Shown: positions 27,596 through 40,813 of the stretch, in pieces | Layout of the letters: each line of letters opens with the position of its first letter | Numbering within the stretch: position 1 is the stretch's first letter | Origin: Chamaecrista fasciculata | Taxonomy: Eukaryota; Streptophyta; Magnoliopsida; Fabales; Fabaceae | Direction: 5' to 3' | NCBI GenBank assembly: GCA_003254925.1 | Contig: QANZ01055075.1 | Location: 47,989-111,988 of the forward strand | Length of the DNA: 64,000 nucleotides | The notes under the pieces: model-generated | The model's database searches: none | Told to the model about the DNA's origin: nothing | Seen by the model: the letters and a program-made list of their open reading frames with translations, nothing else | Made by a program: the position numbers and the translations under genes

Positions 27596-30238
27596 TCAAC
27601 TAACTAAAGCTGGAACTGCCTCTGGGACTTTAACGTTGCTTGATGGAACCAAACTATCATAGTACTCAACCAGCACCTTCCACCCACCAGGGCACATAAA
27701 TCCATCTGGAGGACTTTCTTTGTTCTTTGCAAGTGTTCTCATCTGCAAGCAAAACCAACTTCGTTAACATCACCCCAATTTCCTTAACACACAACAAAAT
27801 TTCTATTCAGAATTTTAAAGGGATCCGAATTCTACCTTAGTCCCTGATATAAAGAGGAAATCTTGAGCCCTTGAGGGGTCAAAAAAGGCCATTTTGCCCT
27901 GTGTCTTGTCATAAGCAGCGACCTGCAAATTAACAGATATTACTTACTATCAGGGATATTGGACAACAGCTTCACTGAGTCTTATCTAATTCAGAAGGAT
28001 GAAAATCATGAAAGTACCCTAAAAGGAAGGATGTTTAGACGCTCCAGCCCGGGTGCCATGCTCAAAACCTTCTTTCCATGGTCAGCATCATATAGATCTC
28101 TTTTCTCAATTGGGTGGCTCATGCCTGCAGGGTCCCTACCAACGATGTAGAAGTTGGCCCCTGCATTTATCCTAGCCTTTGCATGCCACTGTACCTCAGT
28201 CGGTCCAGCATAGTGCATCGGAGAAGGGAATACAGATACCACTGTTGTCTCGGGATCAAGAACACCATCCTCAAGCACCTAAACAAAAATCCAAACAACA
28301 ATACATGATTTTCAATTTATTAGGATATATGATTTGAACAATTTGGGTAGATCAAACAGATTTTCTCAACAACCATGCAAGTTACTTTTCCTAACTAATT
28401 TCAGTTGGAAGGAAGTTATAGGTGACAGGCATCTTTGCAATGAATATTACACAGAGGATTAGCCTTAAATAATTCTCCTTAACTATTTGCCATCATATTA
28501 TCCAATAAACACATTTTATGCAGAGAAAGCTTTTTTAAAACATCAAATCATGTTATATTGAGCTGTAAATTTTTTTCACTTATCATGTTTTTATTGAATA
28601 ATCTATGACAAGTACCTAAAAAAAAAAGTAGCACACGAGCACAAAATGCAGCTAAAGAGCATCATGTCGGACATTAGACTTTAAAGTTTACAGTACACAT
28701 ACCTTCTCATGTTGTCTCATACGCCAATTAAGCGGGACATCATCCGCTTTAGTAAAGCCTCCTAGTGGATGGAGCAAGAGGATTGGATTCTTATAACCCA
28801 TCTCAAGAAGCCGCCTACGAGTATCAGTCATCAGCAAAGCATGACCGTTGTGAACAGGATTCCGGAGCTGAAAAGCAAACACAGCATCTGCATTGCGCTT
28901 TGTGAACTCCTTGCGGAGTTCTGCAGGAGACAGTCGAAATCGGTCGAGGCCATCATGGTACTTGATTGCTTCTATGACCTCTAGGTCACCCCCAATCAGC
29001 CAATTTCCAGCATGAGTTATAGCTTCTTCAACATAAGGTAGGCCAGGGGCAGTGGTTCCCCAAGTACGGGCTATTCTCTCTTCTTTGGGGTGCTTATAGA
29101 TTTCAATACTAAAATAACAAAAACGACAAACGCATAAGCCACTGGGAAAAAAATGACAATCGAACGAGTAAACAAATAGTAAAAATATGGAATTAGATCG
29201 TAAAGTGTTCCAAATAAAGAACAAAGGCTGATAGTTGTGTGTCAAAGACTCAAATGGATTTTGAAAGACAAAAGGTCTAGTTAAGTGTGGCAATCAAACA
29301 AAACAGTCCTGAACGATCTACAATGCAAACACTAAACATGGGGAAAATAATATTAAACTCACGAACATGATCACCCAATCAGCCCAAGTCAATGCAACCT
29401 TAAACTTATACAAGTTGCAGTGTTGGACATTATGGATAAATAACAAATTGTGCAAATTTGTTCTGTTTACCGAGCATAGTAGTAGTTCCCTTAGCATGTA
29501 GAAGTTGTCATGTTAAAACATTTGAATATTTTTTGAAATTCTTATCAGGGTTAACTTGTACTTGTAGACCTAAAATGAAACCCATGCCAGACAAACAGAA
29601 GATCTTTTCTTATGAAGGCATTAAGGCAATACTAAAAGCCAGATTCAATAGCAGTAAAGCAGATGAGTTCATTACATAATGATAACCTCCAGATTTTGAA
29701 ATTGTGTCAATTTACATCAGAAGAGTTCATTAGTGTCTTACTCTTTCAAAATGGCCACGGGGTTGCCCTGCGAGTCAAATAGAGCAACTCTTGAGGATTC
29801 GCCGATAAAATGCTTCTGCTCATCGTCAATGGAAAGCACGATCGGCACCGACATATTCACGACGGAGCCATCGTGGAGTCGGAGAGAGTTGAAATGAAGA
29901 GTTTGGAGGAACTCAGATTCGCGCATGAAGCCACTAAGAGGGCTAGCCCACCCTTCGCTGAGCACGTGAACCCATTCCACATCCATACGGGAAAGCTCGA
30001 TTCTGGGCAAAGACAGGGCCTCTCTTTTCTTGATGTTTCTCAGAGACTCGTCGACGACGAGATTCACCAGCTTCCCGCCGTCAGGTTCAATCAAGGCGTT
30101 GGATACAGAGAATCTGGTGTAGGGCTTCCGCTTGGAGGGAAGAGAGAGGCTGAGTTTGTTGAAGGAGGGAGCGAAATGTGAGAGAGAATGGGATGGGAAA
30201 GTGAGTTTGGAGGGAAGAGTAGCGGCCATGGATGCCAT
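27596..30238 (-). CDS. APS1: ATP sulfurylase, plastid form
   Basis: Catalyses ATP + sulfate to adenosine 5'-phosphosulfate and pyrophosphate, the entry step of sulfate assimilation. 465 aa in five minus-strand exons: 30238-29742, 29108-28703, 28278-28018, 27922-27836, 27742-27596. The first about 50 residues are rich in Ser, Leu and Lys with few acids, as expected for a chloroplast transit peptide. The catalytic signature [10 protein letters not shown] is at about 246-255. [22 protein letters not shown] and the C-terminal [17 protein letters not shown] follow. Length matches Arabidopsis APS1 (about 463). A second in-frame ATG lies three codons after the first. Exon 1 contains a strong miR395-type site. 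No damage is seen. Head-on neighbours: ribosomal protein gene downstream, DRIP-like gene upstream, all on the minus strand. Confidence 0.95.
29894..29914 (-). promoter_or_regulatory. miR395 target site in the ATP sulfurylase mRNA
   Basis: The minus-strand (mRNA) sequence GAGTTCCTCCAAACTCTTCA plus one base pairs with miR395 (as I remember its sequence) except for one G:U and about two mismatches. It lies in exon 1 within codons for EFLQTLH. miR395 guiding cleavage of APS mRNAs during sulfur starvation is established in Arabidopsis. Its conservation here is inferred from the match. Confidence 0.8.
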
Positions 30239-30314
30239 TGAAGGTGCCAAGTGGAAAATTGTGGGATATTACTGATCTGATCTGCTTTGGAAAGTAAGGT
30301 GGGAGATAAATTCG

Positions 30315-30322
30315 TTTATATA
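30315..30322 (-). promoter_or_regulatory. TATA box of the ATP sulfurylase gene
   Basis: TATATAAA on the minus strand, about 77 bp before the first ATG. It is the only good TATA-like word in this less AT-rich stretch. Confidence 0.6.
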
Positions 30323-30412
30323 GGAAGTGGAATTCACAGAGAGACTGTAGGTGTGGTTAAGGGGAATGAACCTGGACAGATTTTGATTTCGTGGATTGTT
30401 TATATTATTATT

Positions 30413-30843
30413 AGGCAAGTGCACTTTTTGGTCTCATAATTTTGGCAAATGTTTTAATTTGGTCCCATAATTTTGGCAAAGGTCTCAATTTGGTCCCATA
30501 ACTTTTTTTGTTGCAATTTTGGTTCCATAATTTTTGAAAACGTCTCACTGTTGGTCCCAATAGTGATTTCCACCCATTATCTGCCGCTAAAGATGATCTG
30601 GCATATTGAGTTGGATGATGACGTGGCAAATATGTGTGAAGTTATGAGATAGATGGAAATTAACTTGGAATCAACGGTGAGACATTTTTAGAAGATATGG
30701 GACCAAAATTGCAACAAAAAGTGTTATGGGACCAAAATGAGACCTTTGCCAGAGTTATGGGACCCAAATTGCAACACAAAAAAGTTATGGGACCAAATTG
30801 AAATCTTTGCAAAATTTATGGGACCAAAAGTGCACTTTAGCCT
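30413..30843. mobile_element. Fold-back element, AGGCTWAAGTGCA family
   Basis: Starts AGGCAAGTGCAC and ends GTGCACTTTAGCCT, with arms made of TTTTGGTCCCATAA-type units. Exact TATTATTATT at 30403-30412 and 30844-30853 is a 9-10-bp target duplication, as for Mutator-like elements, although it is simple sequence. It lies just upstream of the ATP sulfurylase promoter. Confidence 0.85.
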
Positions 30844-30853
30844 TATTATTATT

Positions 30854-31639
30854 ATGTTATGTTGCTGGGCTTTGCTACGCTATGCGCTTAGGTCATTCGT
30901 GTCTCATGCTCCAAAAATGTATACTAAACAATATTAGTTGCTTTTTCAATTCGGAAAGCCATGAAATGAGTCGTGATCACTTTTGAGTTTTGTCTATTCA
31001 CATAGTCAAAGATATTGGAACAAACAAATTTGATAAACATATAGAAATTTGAAAGAGGAAGATAGAAAAAGAGTCAAAAGTGTATATAACAAGTGACCTC
31101 ATTGGTTTGGTGAGGCAGAGGGTGAGGGTGAGGCGGCTCCTTCCCTTTCCCTGCTTTACGTCTCTATTCATCATCAAATGGCACACTTTGACACTTGAGA
31201 ATTCAAACATGGAAACTAGGAATCTTCATTGTAATTGCTAATTTGTATTGATTATTGAAACTTGAAAATAGCTTTTTTTTTTATTCTTATTATTATTATG
31301 ATGTCCATGAAACTTCGCAGTTCGAACGCTACTGATTCATGTTACAGTGTGTGAGTGTGACCATTTTGGATTCAACACAAGTGTCGCCCCAACGTACACA
31401 GCCCTGCCTTGCCTATCACTATCAAGAATCAATACCCACACACACGTGCCAAATACACACAATGACAATCTATTACAAGAGCCACCGTAATATTTTTTTT
31501 TATCTAAATATTACGAATTAGAATTTTACAAAAAATTTAACTTTGTATTCGCCAAAAAAAAAAACTTTTTATAATATTTTCTTATTGCAATTACACCTTG
31601 ACTTCACGAGCAACAGTATTCATAATTTGTTTTGATTGT
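30854..31639. other. Intergenic, no gene seen
   Basis: Mixed AT-rich and moderate-GC sequence with a pyrimidine-rich patch near 31125-31155. No gene, RNA or element was recognised. Confidence 0.5.
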
Positions 31640-31800
31640 ATCTCTCAACTCGATAGGTTAAGGATTAATCCTCCGTGAATTTGAGTTTCATTTTAAGAGT
31701 TTATTGCTGATCAATTGATTACTGCATACACAAGGTGAGGATCAAACTTTAACACTTGCTTAAGCGACTTAGTGAGCTAACCACTAGACCAACCAAACTT
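31640..31800 (-). mobile_element. tRNA-derived SINE
   Basis: On the minus strand the head reads GGTTGGTCTAGTGGTTAGCTC (A-box-like). It is followed 30-40 bp later by AAAGTTTGATCCTCA (B-box-like), then a tRNA-unrelated body containing CGGAGGATTAATCCTTAACC. The same body recurs as a truncated copy at 59903-59979. Ends are approximate. Confidence 0.65.
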
Positions 31801-32910
31801 ATTTTAAGTCAGAATTTGATTCCAAAATCAATGAATTTAAAGATGAATAAAGAAATATTCTATTCGTAATAATAAATTTATTTTTATATATAAAATATAT
31901 AAATATAAAGATAAAAGGTAAAATATCCCATATATTAAAATAATATAATAATAAATTCATATCTATAATTTATTTTTTTTATTTTCGATGGTTATAGATG
32001 AAATATTTTATATTAAAAATAGATAATTTATTTTAAAATTTCTTATAATCTGAGTATAAATATGGGAATTTGATTATGTCGAGTCTGGAGATAGAGATTT
32101 ATTTTGATAAGCTTTCATGTTCGAGTCCGAGTCCTAAAATCATAGTATTTTATCTATTATAACCTACTCATGATTATCTCTAATATTATTTTAATTTTAC
32201 AAGATCTAATTCTCTTGACCAAAGTCCATATATAGGGGGAGAAAATGTTGTTTCTTTGCTTTTTAAGGATGTATGAAAGAGATGTTTGATGTATAGATAT
32301 TTGCAAGAAAAATCAAAGTGAAATGACTAAACAGTGACATCAATTCTTCCGTCTATATATGAGGTTCCTGTTAATACTTTATATTAATGTAGAAACAAGT
32401 AGTCAGCGTGGATTTGGATTCTCTGTTCCATTGAATCCCAAACATGCTTCACAATCATCAACTTTTACTGCAAACAAGAGACACAACATATATATGTGGC
32501 TATCCTAGCTGCACACATCACATGCATGCATAAGTTCTGCTCACTGTGTTTATCTCTTTCCCTAATAAAGTACTTCTTTATATTAGAGTATCCAAATTCA
32601 TAATCCACCTAATCTCCATCAAGAACAACATAATTAAGCTGGAATAATTTTCTGTTCAGAGCAAGCAATAATAGTTCCCATAACAGCATACCTTACAGTA
32701 TATTCATGTTTTTCCCCCTAATACTATAACCTGTATAAAAGAAATTCAATGGGCAATATAGTACTCTCCTATACCCCAAATACAACCAATAATAATAATA
32801 AAACTAACAATCTTAAAAGTCAGGGCATAATATGCATAAGAAACAGAAAGAGTCTAATTGTTGAGTTTAATTTGGTTGCAAATTAATTAATGTTGAGGAT
32901 GATCATTGAT
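31801..32910. other. Intergenic / 3' flank of the DRIP-like gene
   Basis: AT-rich, no gene seen. 32640-32910 probably contains the 3' UTR of the minus-strand gene that ends at 32911. Confidence 0.5.
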
Positions 32911-33316
32911 TTATGAGGACTTGGGCTTTCGACTATAAGAAAGAACCATCACAAATTCTTTTGCTGAGCTTCCAATAGTGGTCATTATCCTCTCAGAACT
33001 TGGCTGTGTCTCTAACCACATATCTATTAAGTGATGCAGTTGCAGTGAAGATAAAACTGGTTGTCCTCCTAGTGAAATCTCCACCTACCACAATTTTTTT
33101 TATGTTCAACAAAAGCAATCAATTAGCTAGATTCTCTCATATCATAATCATTTCAATCTTCACACACACAGAAAAAGAACCAGTTTCATTACCTCAGTGT
33201 CGCTTGGAAGACCAAGCTTCTGTATCAGATACCTCTTGATAACTGAAACAGGTAAGCTTCCATCCCTATGAATCATATATACAGATCAATGATGCAAAGC
33301 AAAGGGTTAAATTTAC

Positions 33317-33353
<37 letters not shown>

Positions 33354-35799
33354 AAAGCATATGAAGCATGTAAGCATCATATGATGACATTTTTTGATTG
33401 AGAGAGGAAAGATAAAACTCACTTGACCCTCATGTAGCGAGAAGGTATCTGAGGCAACTGTGAATCCAGACCCCTGGAATCAGTGATTCAATTTTTCAGT
33501 TGAAAGCTAAACTAATAATAATATCAAGAGATGAAAAATTAATCACTTGAGTCTTCCATGAAATGTGATCTTACTTATCTTTTGAAGCAACTAAGGCGAA
33601 CCATGTCGGGTTGGTTCTTTCAATGGTTGTGCTGCTTGAAGGATCAGTCACAGGTGGTGTTGCAGGTAAATTCAAATCCTGAGTGAATTTGACCTTTCTT
33701 GGTTGGCTGCTCCTGATCAATTTCTTAGCCTTGGCAGCATCTGATTCTTCTGGATTTTTCTCATTCACATCACCAGCTTCTTTTTTTTTCTTCTTACCAT
33801 CATCATTATCCTCGATTTCAATCACACGCGCACGGGCCTCGCTGTGGTCAGAATTAGCAGGCTTTGCAATGTCAGCACTTTCTTTCATATTGGAGGACTT
33901 AGCTTGCTTTGCTTTCCTTGCAGCTTCCAAAAGGGAATGTAATGGCTCCCATGATGGCGCCTTTCCTTTCCATGGCTCAGCATTCTTCTCAGAAACCACA
34001 TTTATTGCATTTTGGTGACTTGATTCGGGTTCTGAAGATTTCTGCTCATTGCAATACATAGTTGGACAGGAAATTAGTTAGTCATGCATCATGTGTCAAA
34101 TAAAAAAAGAGGACAAGCTGAAAAGATTTGTTTCCTTTACCTTAGCTTCACTCATTACAGCATTAGTTTGAAGCTCAGATTTCTGCTGATCTTTCTTTTG
34201 ATCTCCTTCTAATTTTTCAGGTTGACAAGTCGAGTTCACGTTGTCCTTTGGACTGGGTTTTGATCTTTCTTTTTTCCTTGCTGCAACTCTTGATTTTCTT
34301 GCAGAGGAGGAACTTTTAGGAGGAGCTTCTTCATCCATAAATCCTACATCAGTGTCTCTTTGGTATTCCTTAGCATCCAATGTTTTATCAAGTTGAGAAG
34401 AAGAAGAAGAACCAGCAGATGCTGCTGTCCCAGCCGCAATTCTTCTCACAGCGGCTGCTTTGGCTTTTCTGGGATATCGACAAGAACGGCCTGATGATGG
34501 TCTTGAATTAGGCCCTAATGCACTCTCAGTTTTCTCATTTCTTTTGTTTGGTAATGAAAATGAAGGTTCATTCTTATTCTCATCCCCAGGTGCTTTATCA
34601 TCCTTATCTCCAGGTGCTTTATCATCCTTACCCTTAATAGCGAAAATTTTGGCCCTCAAAACTTGTAGAGTGCGATCTGGCCTGTAGATTATTAGCAAGA
34701 GGGTGAGGCACACATTTTGTCAGCTTCTTTTTAATACACAAGAATTTCACAACCAAAAGAGGAGTTATATATATGTAAATGAGTTCATGGTGATTATTAC
34801 TTTAGTTTGTCAAGTAGTGGACCACAGCCCAGGTCTATTTTGCATACAGGGCAATTCCTTAAGGATTCTTCAGTTAGCTTCTTACTTATGCAAGCCCTGC
34901 AAACTGTGATTGAATTTGAAAATGAGATGCATATAGCCACAGAAATAATGGAGGAGAATCAGGCATGAAATGTTATAACTTGCAATGCATTTTTAACATA
35001 TGCATGTTACACATTGCAGAAAAATGAAAAAGATCATGGTTCTACCAATTCCCTAGCACAAGCACATGCTCATGAAATGCAAAAAGTGACGTCACAACAA
35101 ATAAAACAACATAAAAGAGAAAATATATCTCAGACTCAGAGTGTCATTATTATGCTTTACAATGATGAACAAACTACTTTGAAAGTTGAAAGCCTACATA
35201 CACAGACACTGAGACACACACACATATATGCATGTGTGTGTGCTGAAAGCATATGAAGGTATCTCCTATATAGCATGTCTACTGCAAAATTCAATAAAAA
35301 GCTTTTTGAAGCATGAAAATACTTGAGATGAAAGAAACAAACATAAACAGTCACAATGCAGAGAAAATAACAGTGTGGTAAACTTCGTGGGATACTGCTA
35401 TAAGTTTAGCAGGTATCTATCACATTATGAGCAAATAACAGAAATTTGATGCTAAATTTAGACTAATTTACTTGGATGCAATGCTCAATGCCAGAAGAAA
35501 CTGCAATGAAAGATAGAATCAGAAAGCCAACCCACAAGAACGAATGAAGATTGAGGGGAAAATTTTGGATGGAGAGATGAGTAATGATAATAATAATGGA
35601 AACAGAGAAAAGAGAGAGATGAAGGAATTAGATTGCGCATATATATATATATATATATAGCATAGAAGAACTCACAGGAATGAAGGCATTCCGCTATAGT
35701 GGTGGCATCATTGAGAAGCCCCTGACATAAATGGCATGTCAAGCATTGAAAAATCTGTGCCCTCTTGATCTTCAACGTTGCGCCTTCTGTCATTGTCAT
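32911..35799 (-). CDS. DRIP-like RING E3 ubiquitin ligase with RAWUL domain
   Basis: Probable nuclear ubiquitin ligase of the DRIP family, which in Arabidopsis marks the drought factor DREB2A for degradation. 510 aa; exons 35799-35676, 34903-34801, 34681-34141, 34041-33575, 33473-33423, 33265-33193, 33084-32911, with closing phases. The N-terminal C3HC4 RING is complete: Cys22, 25, 38, His40, Cys43, 46, 59, 62. It is followed by CGPLLDKLKPDRTLQVLRAKIF. The middle is Lys/Ser/Glu-rich and low-complexity, with an APGDKDD tandem repeat near residues 90-110 and basic KAKAA/RKSRVAARKK stretches. The C-terminus (LPQIPSRYMRVKDGSLPVSV through IGSSAKEFVMVLSYSRKP) is the RAWUL/ubiquitin-like fold of PRC1-type RING proteins. 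A second ATG two codons later is equally possible. A longer in-frame N-terminus from 35868 looks like leader. Confidence 0.9.
33321..33353. repeat. (AT)n microsatellite in a DRIP-like gene intron
   Basis: ACAT units run into about twelve AT dinucleotides between exons 5 and 6 of the DRIP-like gene. A second AT run is at 35639-35659 in intron 1. Confidence 0.85.
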
Positions 35800-35997
35800 G
35801 ATCTTCTTTCTTTCTTTTTTTTTTTTTACTCTGTCTCGAACAAAGACAAACACATGACAAACACACACAAGAAAACACAGAAAACACCTCCTAACTCACG
35901 TACTCACATGGTGCATGTCACCAACAAGCAAGAAATCATGAGAGTTTCCATCATTGAGGACGAGGAAAACGAGAATTGTAGCGAATCCCATGTGGGG

Positions 35998-36010
35998 GTT
36001 ATATATAAGA
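35998..36010 (-). promoter_or_regulatory. Likely TATA box of the DRIP-like gene
   Basis: CTTATATATAACC on the minus strand, about 200 bp upstream of the chosen ATG, which would give a leader of about 170 nt. Confidence 0.45.
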
Positions 36011-36326
36011 GATGGGATTTTTGGAGTTTTACTCGATTTATGTGCAATGGCAAAATTAAGGTGGGGTTATAACTAATGATTTGGATTGATCAGTTCGAGG
36101 CTCAAAAGACAAAAGCACTCAACATGAACGTACCTATATATGTGGGTTTTTCATTTTACTTTAGTGTGAGTGCTAGCTGCTATGAAATAGATGTTAGTGC
36201 GAACGACGACGAAAACGGTGTGTGTATGTGTGTGTTATCGATGTAAGTCGTTGACATTGGTGTCAACATTTTAGTTTAATCAAACCTAAGCGCTCTTAGT
36301 GATAGCTTCTTTATATTTTCTTTTAT

Positions 36327-36752
36327 GTCAACACCTCATATTGGTCCTGAAGTACAGAGTGAATTCTATTTTGGTCCTTAAAGTTACCAATTTGTTCCAC
36401 CATTAATCCATATCATCATTTCGTCTGATTTCCGCTATTATCTTTGAGATAACAACTGACCTAGAAAATTTCTCTCCCATACGTATTATAATAAGTAAAT
36501 TGACAAAAATATTATGACGCTTATATTTAATTCTTTCTTTGTCAATTCATTTATTAAAATATGTATAAGAGAGAAATCATTTATGCCAGTTGTCTAACTC
36601 AGAGATAATAATAAAAACCAAACAAAAACACGATAGGAACTAACTATGATATAAATTGAAAACCTTAAGGATTATAACAGAATGAAAAATACTTTAAGAA
36701 CTGCAAAATAATTCACTCTATACTTCAGAGACCAATATAAGGTTTTTACCCT
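36327..36752. mobile_element. Fold-back MITE
   Basis: The left arm CATATTGGTCCTGAAGTACA pairs with the right-arm sequence TACTTCAGAGACCAATATAA. GAGTGAATTC and AATTCACTC are mirrored next to it. The arms continue inward with mirrored TCCTTAAAGT/ACTTTAAGAA. Ends are approximate. No coding capacity. Confidence 0.7.
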
Positions 36753-39700
36753 TTTTTTTAAGTATCAAAGTCCACGTGATGATCACGTGAAAGGTGTGCA
36801 CTAATACAAAATTACAGATATAGTATATATATTGAGATAACAGATGCAAAATGTTCAAAAATGAGAGAAACAGGAAAGAAATCACATGAAAATCCTAACG
36901 ATATATGATAGTTATTTTGGAATATCATAAAATAAACCTCAATCAAAGCAAATAAAAGTAAGAAATTTGTATGGTTTGGGCTAGTTGTGTACATTTCTTA
37001 ATTATCTATAATTACACTTGACCCACAGCAAAAAAAAAAAAATGTACTTTACTCCTCTTGAACCCTAGATGATTAGTTATATAATATTGATACTTGAATT
37101 TTAAAATGTTATACTTTTTAGAATTATCACTAAAAGTAAATTAAGGCAGTTAATATTTAAATTTTAATAGCTATGTTCCGTACTACCAAAAAATAGCTAT
37201 GTGCCGTGAACAAAAATCAGCTTCTATTAATTGCTTCTTCTTTTTTTTGTAAAAAATTGTTCTGATTTATTTATTTTTTTAAAAAAATGTAATTTTCAAA
37301 AGTCAATTTTTATTCATATCAATTTGAAAAAAGAAAAAATTATTTTGGACAAAATAGATAGTAGAGGTCGTCTTGTAAATATTTGCATATAACAAACTAG
37401 AGGCTTTGCACGTGCCCGTTATATATATAATTTTAAAATTATATTATAAATTAATTGTTAATTTTATGATATTGTGATTTATATAATTTTTAATAAAATG
37501 ATTGGTTTCTATTAATTTTTTTAATAATTTAATTGCTAATAATTTAAACTTTAAATTCATTATTCAAACATGAAGGGGGACGTAGGGTTGCATTTCATTG
37601 TGGGTATTTTGTTTTTTAATATTACATGAACATGGGTGTGATGGGGTGGAGGAACGTGGGGTTTGATTTTAATTTTCTTAATATTTATTATTATATTTTA
37701 TATTTAAAATAATTTATTTTATATTATAATTTTAAAAGACCGACTACAGAAAGTTCCTCAAACATATAATATAATATAAAAATATAAATAAATAACAAAA
37801 CATCAACAATTTTTTAATAATTCAAAAAGGACAGTTAAATTTAAAAATTGAAATGCTGACTTTATGATTAAGCTATAGCTAGTCTAAAAGATTTAAAAAA
37901 AATATTAATTTTTTCTAAGTAATAAAGTATTCACAAATACCCATCTAAAATTCGTGTAACCCCCAAGTAAATAAGTCAGTTTTAAGATTTACATAACTCA
38001 ACTCGCCAAAAATAGCTGATAAACAGGCCCAAGCACAAATTGAATCTATTTAAACAGTTTTATGATTTACCCTCCACTTATTACATGTAGCCCTACTTTC
38101 AGACTTCAAGTGTCCTGGGTTTTCTTCACTTAATTATGTAAATCAATTGTAGTTGCATATAACAATTTTCATATATGTAGGTTTTTGGGTACTTAGCAAT
38201 AGCATTAGCAATCCTATTTCCTTATGAAACAAGTTAGACATTTTATACACACCAATGTTTTAGTCATTTATTTGGATAATAAAATTGGTTTAATGGGCTG
38301 ACATATATATATGTATTGGACTAAACACTTGTTTTTTTACGAAGTCAAAAGTTCTAAATATCAATTATGATTTGATCTTATAGTATTTAGGTCTATCTAA
38401 GAATAATTATTATCACACATGCTAACAATCTCATCGTCAACAATTGTTTTGTTAAAAATCAAACATATGACTTTGATTTTGATATCACATGTTGAACCAA
38501 ATGTTTATCACTAAATTAAAAAAATATATTTGTTAACAAAGATGTAATTTTTTAACCTTCAATATCAAACACCCAAGTGTCAATACGGTTATGACTCAGC
38601 TCCACCTATAAATATAGATTTATACCATAAGATATTTGTTATCACATGACTATGAACAATATGTTGATCTATTTTTATCTAAGACCATAATAAACACTAG
38701 TATTTATGAATACTATATAGGTCAGCGATCACCAACGATGATCTTTGATGCATGAAATGTATTATATGGTAACAATCTAAGCATTCTTATCGTTGGTAGT
38801 CTATCTGGGGAGATCTGTGATTATGATTCGTAGATGCTTTCGTTGTACTTTGATTCACCCTTTTTTATATATAAAAAAAATGTCTTATTTGTTCTTATAA
38901 AACAATAATTTATCATTGATATTATTATCATAATATGTATTGTTCTTAGATAACTAATGTAATAAATAATGAGTTTAATAAACTTAGTGTATCCATTAAG
39001 TGTTCTTCTCTGTAAAATAATAGATTTTGATCTATGATAGCTTACATTTCAGATTTATGATATATTTCAAATCATTTCATATTATCCATACATTGTTGAT
39101 AGCTCACATGTCATCAAATATGTTTGACCAAAATGAGCACAATGATAAAAGTCAAACATTTCACTAGATCTATTTCCTTACATCCCACTCCCAAAACCCT
39201 TACCCTCTTTCATAATTATGTGGATTTCTTTCATATAAATCTCCACGAAAATTGTGGATGCGGGTTTAGTATCATATTCACATTAAAGTTAGACTAAATT
39301 GATGTTGTTTTTTTTTAGACAAGAATGGACAAAACACTTAACGTGGGAGTTAGTCTTTATTCCCATATAACTTACTTAAATACTCACACACATACTCTCA
39401 CTCACACTCACTAAATTAATGTTGTTGAGCTTGAAAGATGATAAATTTTTAAAAGATAAAAATTATAATATTTAATTTTAAAAAATATCGTTACACAATC
39501 ATTTTGATATTTTTATTTCAGATATTAACCAATGTTTAATGATAAATATGATGCAGTTCTAAATTTTGTTATTATGACATTTAATATTTGATGTAAGAAA
39601 TTCAAATTTTGTTGTTAAATTTAAATTAATAAATATATTTAACAAAAGACTAAATTAATTGTAATTTTTTAAACTAAATTTTCTATTTTTTTTAAATATA

Positions 39701-40496
39701 AAATTGAGAGATTTGTCACTTTTCTAGAACTAAATCGATAATTTTCATTTAAAATTAAATAATGGAATTAGTAAAGGTAGAGAAAGACATTTACCTTGAT
39801 GAGCTGAAACCTTGATCTAGATCTGACTCTTCTATGTCGATTGATATCTTCTTTCTTCAATTTCAGGTCGAATTGTATAATTTGATTTGTTTTCACTTTT
39901 TAAATATACAACTTCGGAATCAACAGATCTATCTGCAATCACACATTAAACAAGCATATATCAACCTAAAATCATGTGATCAGTAAACTTTTATTTTCTG
40001 CTCTCTTTGGCAGCCATAAACGACGATCGAGTATAAAATTAAAACTCGTTACCAAAGTTTGATTACTTTTTTCACAAAGTTCATTCACTCTCTTCTCCTT
40101 ATATGATCCCCAACTTTATTTTTTCTTTTTCGGGTTTTCACTTCAACCATCAAACTTTGGCCAAACAAGAAGATTGATTTTTGCTCAACAAATGCTAATT
40201 TTCTCACCCTTTAATCACATGAAAATAAATTAAACATTAGTATTAATGTGAGATCTATGTGGGAATAAAGGATAAAGATTCATGAGAGAGAGAAACAAAG
40301 AAAGGTAAAGAGGGAAAAAAAATTACCTAGTCAGACAATCGACATGTTGTTGACATAGCTAGGGTTTTGCACACAAATGTTGGATTGTCCAATGTCTCAA
40401 ATGCGCTATACTAACACTTATATAGTACCGCGCTTAACCTTTCTGCCTTTTTCTTTAACCAAAACGCAACGTATTATATAATGTGTTGCGGTCTTT
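36753..40496. other. 3.7-kb intergenic region
   Basis: AT-rich. At 37168-37181 and 37194-37207 TAGCTATGT(T/G)CCGT flanks ACTACCAAAAAA (micro-insertion). On the minus strand near 40330-40420 there is a leader-like stretch with a CTAG|GTAATT donor, but no coding exon follows, so I call no gene. TATATA-rich runs are scattered. Confidence 0.45.
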
Positions 40497-40632
40497 GGAT
40501 CCTTCACTGTAGAGTATTGGTGATGTACAACAGATGACCAATAATATTGTATCATGTGTACAACTTTGTACACATGGCACAATATTATTGGTCCTCTGTT
40601 GTACAACACCAATGTTGTACAGCTAAGGATCC
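40497..40632. mobile_element. 136-bp hairpin MITE
   Basis: Starts GGATCCTTCACTGTA and ends with the inverse TACAGCTAAGGATCC. The inner arms AACAGATGACCAATAATATT and AATATTATTGGTCCTCTGTT pair closely, with a loop near GTGTACAACTTTGTACAC, itself palindromic. Practically the whole element folds as one hairpin. No target duplication was identified. Confidence 0.75.
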
Positions 40633-40813
40633 TCGTTGTTGCCTTGCATATTGAGCTTACCCTCCAATTTTTCTTAATAAAATAAATGGGCCAAAGCCCA
40701 AACAATTAAAAAAATCTGAAACCCAAGGCAACTACACAAACTTAGCTGTTGGGCCAGCCAGAGATGTTGTCCACCATTGAAATTTTAAATTGAATTACAT
40801 TATATATTGAATT

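Noticed and set aside
30411..30937. Open frames with repeated LWDQ/MGPK-like words on both strands
   Set aside because: They are translations of the TTTTGGTCCCATAA units of the fold-back element. The same words appear at 40919-41492.
35485..35868. Extended N-terminus of the DRIP-like protein from 35868
   Set aside because: The extra residues are low-complexity Lys/Val and unlike the family, whose RING starts about 20 residues from the N-terminus. ATG at 35799 is preferred.
40330..40420. First noncoding exon of a minus-strand gene
   Set aside because: A donor-like CTAG|GTAATT is present, but no coding exon follows within 4 kb.
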